A DNA stretch of 64,000 nt. Source: Maratus speciosus (taxonomy: Eukaryota > Arthropoda > Arachnida > Araneae > Salticidae). Made by a program: the position numbers and the translations under genes. Positions within the stretch are counted from its first letter, which is position 1. The number at the start of each line of letters is the position of its first letter. This document shows, one piece after another, positions 58,397 to 64,000 of this stretch. The notes under the pieces are model-generated. The model was not told where the DNA came from and made no database searches. It saw only the letters and a list, made by a program, of their open reading frames with translations. The DNA is taken from assembly GCA_963932465.1 (NCBI GenBank), contig OZ010795.1, forward strand, positions 479,746,806 through 479,810,805, in the 5' to 3' direction.

Positions 58397-59903
58397 CACT
58401 GTAAAAAAAAATGGTAACTTTCCATGTAAAATCCAGGAACGTTTCGCCTTTTATCAGGTTTTCAGAATAATTTAGCTCTTTCCTGTGAAATTCTGGTTTT
58501 CTTATCTGAAACGTTCCTGAACAAAAGTTGAAAACAGCAAAACGCTGCGGCCGCCATTTATTATTTTTTTTTTCCTATAATCCGTTGCTCGCGCGCGAGT
58601 GTCGAAAACGAATTCCTTAAATGAATGTAAAAAAATCAATATGGAATGCAAATAAATCAATAGACGACATAATCCTTTACGTCTCTATTGTCAAGATAAT
58701 TCAGATGAAAATACAATACCTCTGTGATATCACTAAGAGATTATCTCTCGTACTTGTCTGTGAAATCTTTAACGAGCAGGCTGTGTAAAAAAAATACACC
58801 TATTATTTGGATCTGCATTAACCAGGGGACAATCAAATATGATTCTCACCTATTTTGATTAATTTAAAGTATGTTTTAGAGTTCTTATCTCTAATTATTC
58901 TTGTGAAAGGATTTCTTCAAATGGGCCTTAGATTTTCAGAAATTAGATGCCGAGTTTTAGCATACGTTTCAAATACCCATTAGTTTGCAGCTTTCAACGT
59001 GTCTTTCGTGGTGTGGACGCAGAAAGCTTGCACGCCACCCGTACGGCCCGGGTTCAATGCTACCTCTTGACTTTTTTTTTCTTTTTTAATTAATTTTATA
59101 TTTTAACACTTTATTACAATTTGATTTAAATTTGACATATATTTGACACTTTGAATTGCTGCAAATTTGAATTTTTTTTTTTTTTCGGAAAAAATATACA
59201 ATTACGTTTAGGTTTTTTTTTCATGAAAATTTATATGTATTTTATCTAACTTGTAAACTAACATAATCACTGACGAAAATCCAAAATATTTTATGTCTAG
59301 ATTTTTTTTCTAATTATTATTTACATTTATATATTTTTATATTTTAAGCAAAGTTCAGAAACAATATATCACATATATATTTACTTTATTGAATTTTAAC
59401 TGAAAATTTATTTTTTCGTGTAAATTATAAATAATAATTTTGATGTCAATTTCAAAATATTTTTTCATTCTAACGAATAATGATAATAAAGCGAAAATTG
59501 TCAACTGGAAATGTAAAAATCGTCTGCGGATCCCGCATGCTGTGAAATGTCAGTAATGTCATAATGAAGGGAACGAACATCCAGAGTGAATTATGTCAGC
59601 CAGGTATCGGTCCGGATAGCCTAACAGGTAAGGCATTGGCACGGCACGCCAAGTATCCAGGTTCGATCCCTGGTCTGGACATTTTTCGCTCTTGTGCTAC
59701 TCCAGCCTTGAATATGTCAGTAATGTTTTGCTGTCAACAGAAATATTCCTGGTATTTCGCAGGAAACTTACTGGCATTTCTGTAGAAAGTTTTTAACATA
59801 TACAGTAAAGTACCAGTCATTTTCAAGAAATGTTTCTTGGAAATAATGGGCAACTCAGATGCCCATTTTTTCCCAGGAACGTTGCGGAATTTTTTTTACA
59901 GTG
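58397..59903. mobile_element. 1.5-kb element with CACTGTAAAA / TTTTACAGTG ends
   Basis: CACTGTAAAAAAAAATGG (58397) faces TTTTTTTTACAGTG (59903), with TA flanks. Inside the ends CCAGGAACGTT occurs at both, here as a direct rather than inverted copy (58433 and 59874). The interior contains AT-rich sequence, a GC patch with GAAAGCTTGCACGCCACCC near 59023, and the tRNA-derived insert at 59560-59713. No transposase is seen. It belongs with the CACTGTAAA fold-back family. Confidence 0.65.
59560..59713 (+). mobile_element. tRNA-derived SINE with a complete cloverleaf
   Basis: 59610-59680 folds as a full 71-nt tRNA: acceptor GTCCGGA/TCTGGAC (one G.U), D arm GCCT/AGGC, anticodon arm TTGGC-ACGGCAC-GCCAA (anticodon GGC by position), T arm CCAGG-TTCGATC-CCTGG. 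Position 33 is C instead of U, the variable loop has 4 nt, and GGC is not a usual eukaryotic alanine anticodon, so it is probably a SINE head rather than a working tRNA gene. Downstream ACATTTTTCGCTC matches the tails at 27430 and 27780. ATGTCAGTAATGT is duplicated at 59547-59559 and 59714-59726. The 50 bp between the left duplication and the cloverleaf is unusual for a SINE. Confidence 0.65.
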
Positions 59904-60791
59904 TAAACTGAAACAATTATTTCAACGACTGCATAAACATCCATCGCTTAAACACTTTACAAAGTACTAACACAATCATCGCCATAAATAATGTTTTGGA
60001 ATTTTTATGGGTTCATGCAAAAGTGCATGTATGTAATGAAGAAAAATCTCAAAAGAAATGTTATTGTAATCTATGTCAGAAATAAATGCAAATTCAGTAG
60101 CTATTCATGGCATTTTTCATTTGATGTTGGTAATATATTAAACTTTTTACGCACCCTTGAAAAAAAAAAAAAAAAAAAGAAGCTTTTTACAATACGATAA
60201 GTATTTTAAAAATAGATTATGCACCTTTTAATATTTCTAAACTTCTTAGAGTTAGAATCATGAAAGACATACAGACAGATAAACATGGCATTTTTTAATC
60301 CTGAAAAAAGTTGCACTAGTTTACCACAAAAAGACTTATTTTGCAATCAAATATATATGAGGACGTGAGTTTCAAAACTCGCCTTATCAGAAAACTCAAT
60401 TTTTGGGAAATCGCAAAAAAACCCGTGACTATGTCCATTGGTTTTGATTGTAAACCAAGCTATTTCAATGCCAGAAACACAGGATAAAACTTTTTTTTTT
60501 TTTTTTTTTTTTTTGCAAATTGTAGTGTTTTTTCCTGGCAGGTTTACCAAAAAGATTGATTGATAGGGAAAACACTATTTCTTTTTATTTTGAATAAGGC
60601 GGCTTTTGAAACTCATGTCCCCATATATATATCTAAATCGAAGTATCCATTCAAAACCTAAGCTTATTTATTAAAATATATAATTGTCGAAGTATATAGC
60701 CTGCTTCCTTTCAAGTTGGTTAAAAAATATCGCCTTCTTTACTGGCGCAGCTTTCGTAAATAGTCAGACATATAGTAACAACGGTATTTTT
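59904..60791. other. No gene seen
   Basis: Contains poly-A (60161-60178) and poly-T (60489-60512). ACGTGAGTTTCAAAACTCGCC near 60363 and GGCTTTTGAAACTCATGTCC near 60602 are inverse copies, so 60360-60625 is probably a ~260-bp fold-back element flanked by ATATAT. Confidence 0.4.
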
Positions 60792-60913
60792 AGGTAGCTT
60801 TCTTTACAAAAAAGCTACCTATTGCAGCCGCTCGGAGGAAAGCGATTTCAAAAAATTTTGGTATATTTTCATCGATCATGACCCCCAGACCCCGAAACCA
60901 CCCTCCGTTCAAA

Positions 60914-60957
<44 letters not shown>

Positions 60958-60960
<3 letters not shown>

Positions 60961-63104
60961 CATTAATTAAACATAACCTACCACCGTCAATTATTATGAA
61001 ATAAAGCTGTAAGTATTAAAAAAAAAAAAAAAATATTATAAGAATTATTATGGAAGAAAAAAGAAAAAAGTGGACACCGACAAAAATTGAAAAGCTTATA
61101 CATTGAATTACGTTATCAAGGGCACAGAATTCAATGATATAAGCAAAATGGTTGTTTTCTGTGGGAAAAATAAGCTAAAGCTAAAAATTATTTTCCCCTG
61201 TGCCCGACAACCACTAAAATCAAGTGAATTGATTAAAAATGAAAGCAGAATAGAAACAAATAATATGAAATGGAAGAATCAATAAAACGTATTTAAATAT
61301 TTATAGGATATAAAATATAAATAATAAACACCATACCGATTAATATTTCAGTATTTTACAAAAATCCATGCGCACATGTCTACCAGTATATAAAAAAGAT
61401 TAAGGTGAATAAAACAGTTAAGAAATTACAGTAAATGATACCAAAGGATGCAGTTAATACATTTTGAAATAAAATTTGTAATACCTTGTAAAACACATTT
61501 AATCTAATATAAAATAAATAGATATTAATTACATTATTTAAAATGCACTATTAAATTAATTAATAACAGTTTAACAAAATCGTCAAAATTTAGCTAAAAA
61601 TACCCCCTGGTGTATAAATTATAACTGAAATGGAGCTAGAAAAATTAAAAATTAGAGCAATTTGAAAGAGACAAATTTGGTGCTGCCATCTATCATTAAT
61701 TATATTAAACATCTATCGCAAGATAAATATTTGTAAGCAATTGAATGTAAATAACTGTTTAAACAGCAAAACCAAACATATCCTTATATAGAGAGAATTA
61801 TAAACCTAATATAAACCACACAATGTATTTAAAAACTATTGTTAATAAAATTTAAAAGCATACATTATATTCTATTAGCTAACTTATTTAAAATAAACTA
61901 AGAATTTAAATAATTCTAGAACATTGATAATATATAGCATATAGCTATATGCTATAAAACAAAATAAATTCAGTAATAATTAATATAAATAATTATTAAA
62001 AATAATATAAAAATTATTTTTTAATGAATTATATATAAGATATTTATAAAATGAACAGGAAATAAAAAACATGTGGAAGTATATAGAAGGTTAAATGATA
62101 CTTAAATTCCCATTACTTAAAAAGCACAAATATAGAATGTGGATTATTTTCAGACATCCATAAAAATCCATAAAGTATGAATGTGGGACATTCAAAAACA
62201 TTAAACCGATAATAAATATTAAAAAGAATAGAGGAATAATAATAAAAATAATTACCCAATTTTAATGCATACAGTATAACTATATTTATATTAAACATAC
62301 TTATATGTATATTATTCACTATAAGAATGGCATACTATTAGTAATTAATATGATATTGTCCTTAGTAAATTAAAATTTAATAACAAATAATTGTAAATTA
62401 GATTAATCAATAATTAAGCTAATTATAATATTAATGAAATTCTCCAATTACATATAAAATATCAAATCAACATCCATATAAAATACGTAACAAAAATATA
62501 GTAATAATACAAGAGCCCCCATTTTTTTCTTTTTTAAATAATTAACCATTGCGTATTATCCAGACAACATCACCCTCCTCCGTACTCTAACATCTACCCA
62601 CCCAACCAACCTATAATATTTTTTTATATTATTTTACAATTTTTAATTTTTTATAGATATTTTTTTATTTTATATTTTTTTGTAATTTTGTTTACGCATG
62701 TGTTAATTTGTTTTTATAGATCATGTAAGAAAAGTACTAATTGTATATTAATGAATATATGAATTTTTTTGGAAAACCATGATTTAATGCATTATAAATT
62801 AGTTTTTTAATATTATAGTTAATTAGAGGAGAAGAACATAAACATTTTATTCTATATAAATGATTAAGTATTATATTACGAAATACAGAATGATGTAGAC
62901 AAGATTTAAAATTTGTAAATGTATTAACTGTGAATTTAAATTCTTTACGTTTGTCATATAAATCTGTGATTGTTTTATTGTCTTTTATTGTAATTTTAAG
63001 ATCTAAGAAGTTAATTGTATTGTTAGATAAAAGGTTTTCCGTTAATTCCAAATTAGTGGGATAATCAACTGGAAATCGAGTAATTGCAGATTGATCAGTA
63101 TCAA
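60958..63104 (-). mobile_element. ~2.1-kb extremely AT-rich insert in the (TA)n of HINE2
   Basis: A+T is visibly higher than in the rest of the window (long TAATTAATATAAATAATTATT-type stretches, in parts). Both borders are (TA)n. The only recognisable coding trace is a reverse-transcriptase C-terminal piece at 62737-63107 on the minus strand, cut off exactly at the (TA)n. Reading on the minus strand, this gives a 5'-truncated retroelement followed by ~1.8 kb of non-coding sequence. What the long 3' part is remains unknown. Its composition suggests origin from a separate, AT-biased element. Confidence 0.55.
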
Positions 63105-63107
63105 ATA
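62737..63107 (-). pseudogene. Reverse transcriptase C-terminal fragment, Penelope-like or related
   Basis: The minus frame from 63107 reads DTDQSAITRFPVDYPTNLEL, then NTINFLDLKITIKDNKTI and LYDKRKEFKFTVNTF, and ends near NHGFPKKFIYSLIYN. FLDLxI, LYDKRxxFxF and a block of spaced Leu/Ile with RI before the end are what I associate with the post-catalytic part of Penelope-like and similar reverse transcriptases. The catalytic YxDD region would lie upstream and is missing, because the frame starts at the (TA)n border. Codon use is very A/T-biased like the surrounding insert. The family is moderately sure, the clade is not. Confidence 0.5.
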
Positions 63108-64000
63108 TATATATATATATATCTGACCTATATCACACTGTAACTCCCGTAATTATGAACTGATTTCAATGTAATTCGGTGTGTACATAGTACATACTAA
63201 TGTCTCGACCGAGTTCGTTCGCCAGCTTCATCCGCCGTTTTGTTTCAAAATGGCGGCCATTTAAATTTTTTTTAAAAAGTTTAAAACTTGAAATGTGGTA
63301 CCAAAAAATTAAAAATGGAAAAATATTTTTTTCTTATGTATTTGACCTTTATACAAAGATTCCGGAGCGGTTTTTGTTTCGTCTATATCTTAAAAAATGG
63401 CTGAGTTATAGCATTTTGAATTTCTAGCGTGGATGACATTTTGAAACGCTCTGAAATTTGTCACGCGATAAAAGGCGTATTTATGAACCGATTTGAATGT
63501 AATTCGGTGTGTACATAGTACATACCAATCTCTCGACCGAGTTCGTTGGCCAGCTTCATCCGCCATTTTGTTTCAAAATGGCGGCCATTTAAAAGTTTTT
63601 TAAAAATTTTAAATTTGAAATGTGGTACCAAAAAATTGAAAATGGAAAAATATTTTTTTCTTATGTATTTGACCTTTATACAAAGATTTCGGAGCAGTTT
63701 TTGTTTCGTCTATATCTTATAAAATGGCTGAGTTATAGCATTTTGAATTTCTAGCGTGGCTGACATTTTGAAACGTCCTGAATTTTGTCACGCGATAAAA
63801 GGCGTATTTATGAACCGATTTGGATGTAACTTCGTTTATACATAGTACATACCAATGTCTCGACCGGGTTCGTTGGCCAGCTTCACCCGCCATATTGTTT
63901 AAAAATGGCGGCCATTTAAATTTTTAAGAAAAATTTAAATTTGAAATGTGGTACCAAAAATTGAAAATTGAAAAAATATTTTCTTCTTATGTGTTTGACC

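Larger units (their letters stand above)
60792..64000 (+). mobile_element. HINE2 copy F, split by an AT-rich insert, runs off the window
   Basis: Head TTTTT|AGGTAGCTTTCTTTACAA...AAAGCTACCTATTGCAGCCG and flank CATGACCCCCAGACCCCGAA lead to (TA)n at 60917-60956. After the insert (60958-63104) another short (TA)n leads into the core: CTGACCTATATCACACTGTA and units with CTCGACCGAGTTCGTTGGCC near 63207, 63533 and 63858, ~330 bp apart. The tail is beyond 64000. Confidence 0.7.

Noticed and set aside
59610..59680. A functional alanine tRNA gene
   Set aside because: The fold is complete, but C33, a short variable loop, the GGC anticodon and shared SINE-type flanks make a SINE head more likely; kept as a mobile element.

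Overview
The window looks like gene-poor, repeat-dense animal DNA, most likely from an arthropod and tentatively an arachnid. The bulk is about 70% A+T with long (TA)n and poly-T tracts. I found no intact host protein gene, rRNA, CRISPR array or operon. Nearly all open frames are short, and most lie inside repeats. The arthropod guess rests on a mariner transposase relic, tRNA-derived SINEs, and a decayed gene resembling an unnamed family I associate with spider and insect genomes. No database search was possible.

Layout. At 1-253 is the decayed C-terminus of a mariner transposase. At 2851-5435 a 2.6-kb transposon with ~510-bp terminal inverted repeats carries a minus-strand pseudogene, interrupted by a 245-bp hAT element with an 8-bp target-site duplication (TSD). 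From 5.8 to 13 kb are fold-back elements and a Helitron-like tail. From 15.4 to 19.4 kb lies a satellite-bearing element (called HINE2 here) with a second one (HINE1) inserted in it. From 21.9 to 26.5 kb are more HINE2 copies, a HINE3 copy and a palindromic structure bounded by Tc1/mariner-like ends. tRNA-derived sequences lie at 27.2-27.8, 32.8, 57.4 and 59.6 kb. From 36.4 to 39.8 kb is a 3.4-kb inverted repeat with a HINE1 element in each arm. From 46.6 to 53.2 kb one 6.5-kb hAT-type element, bounded by AGAGTTTT duplications, contains a ~3-kb array of ~30-bp repeats and a second array of ~190-bp repeats, with a HINE3 inserted in the latter. From 60.8 kb to the end is another HINE2, split at its (TA)n tract by an extremely AT-rich insert carrying a reverse-transcriptase fragment.

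The unifying observation is that three families with unrelated sequence (HINE1, HINE2, HINE3) share one plan: a head hairpin, a simple repeat, a tandem satellite core, a copy of the head arm in inverse orientation near the other end, then a terminal hairpin. That plan matches Helentron-associated rolling-circle elements such as Drosophila DINE-1. The HINE1 nested at 17055-18959 can be delimited to the base because the sequence it interrupted is itself a repeat; it reads TC...CTAG with no TSD. No autonomous Rep/helicase gene is visible here. Family names HINE1, HINE2, HINE3 and Helitron4 are labels for this answer only.
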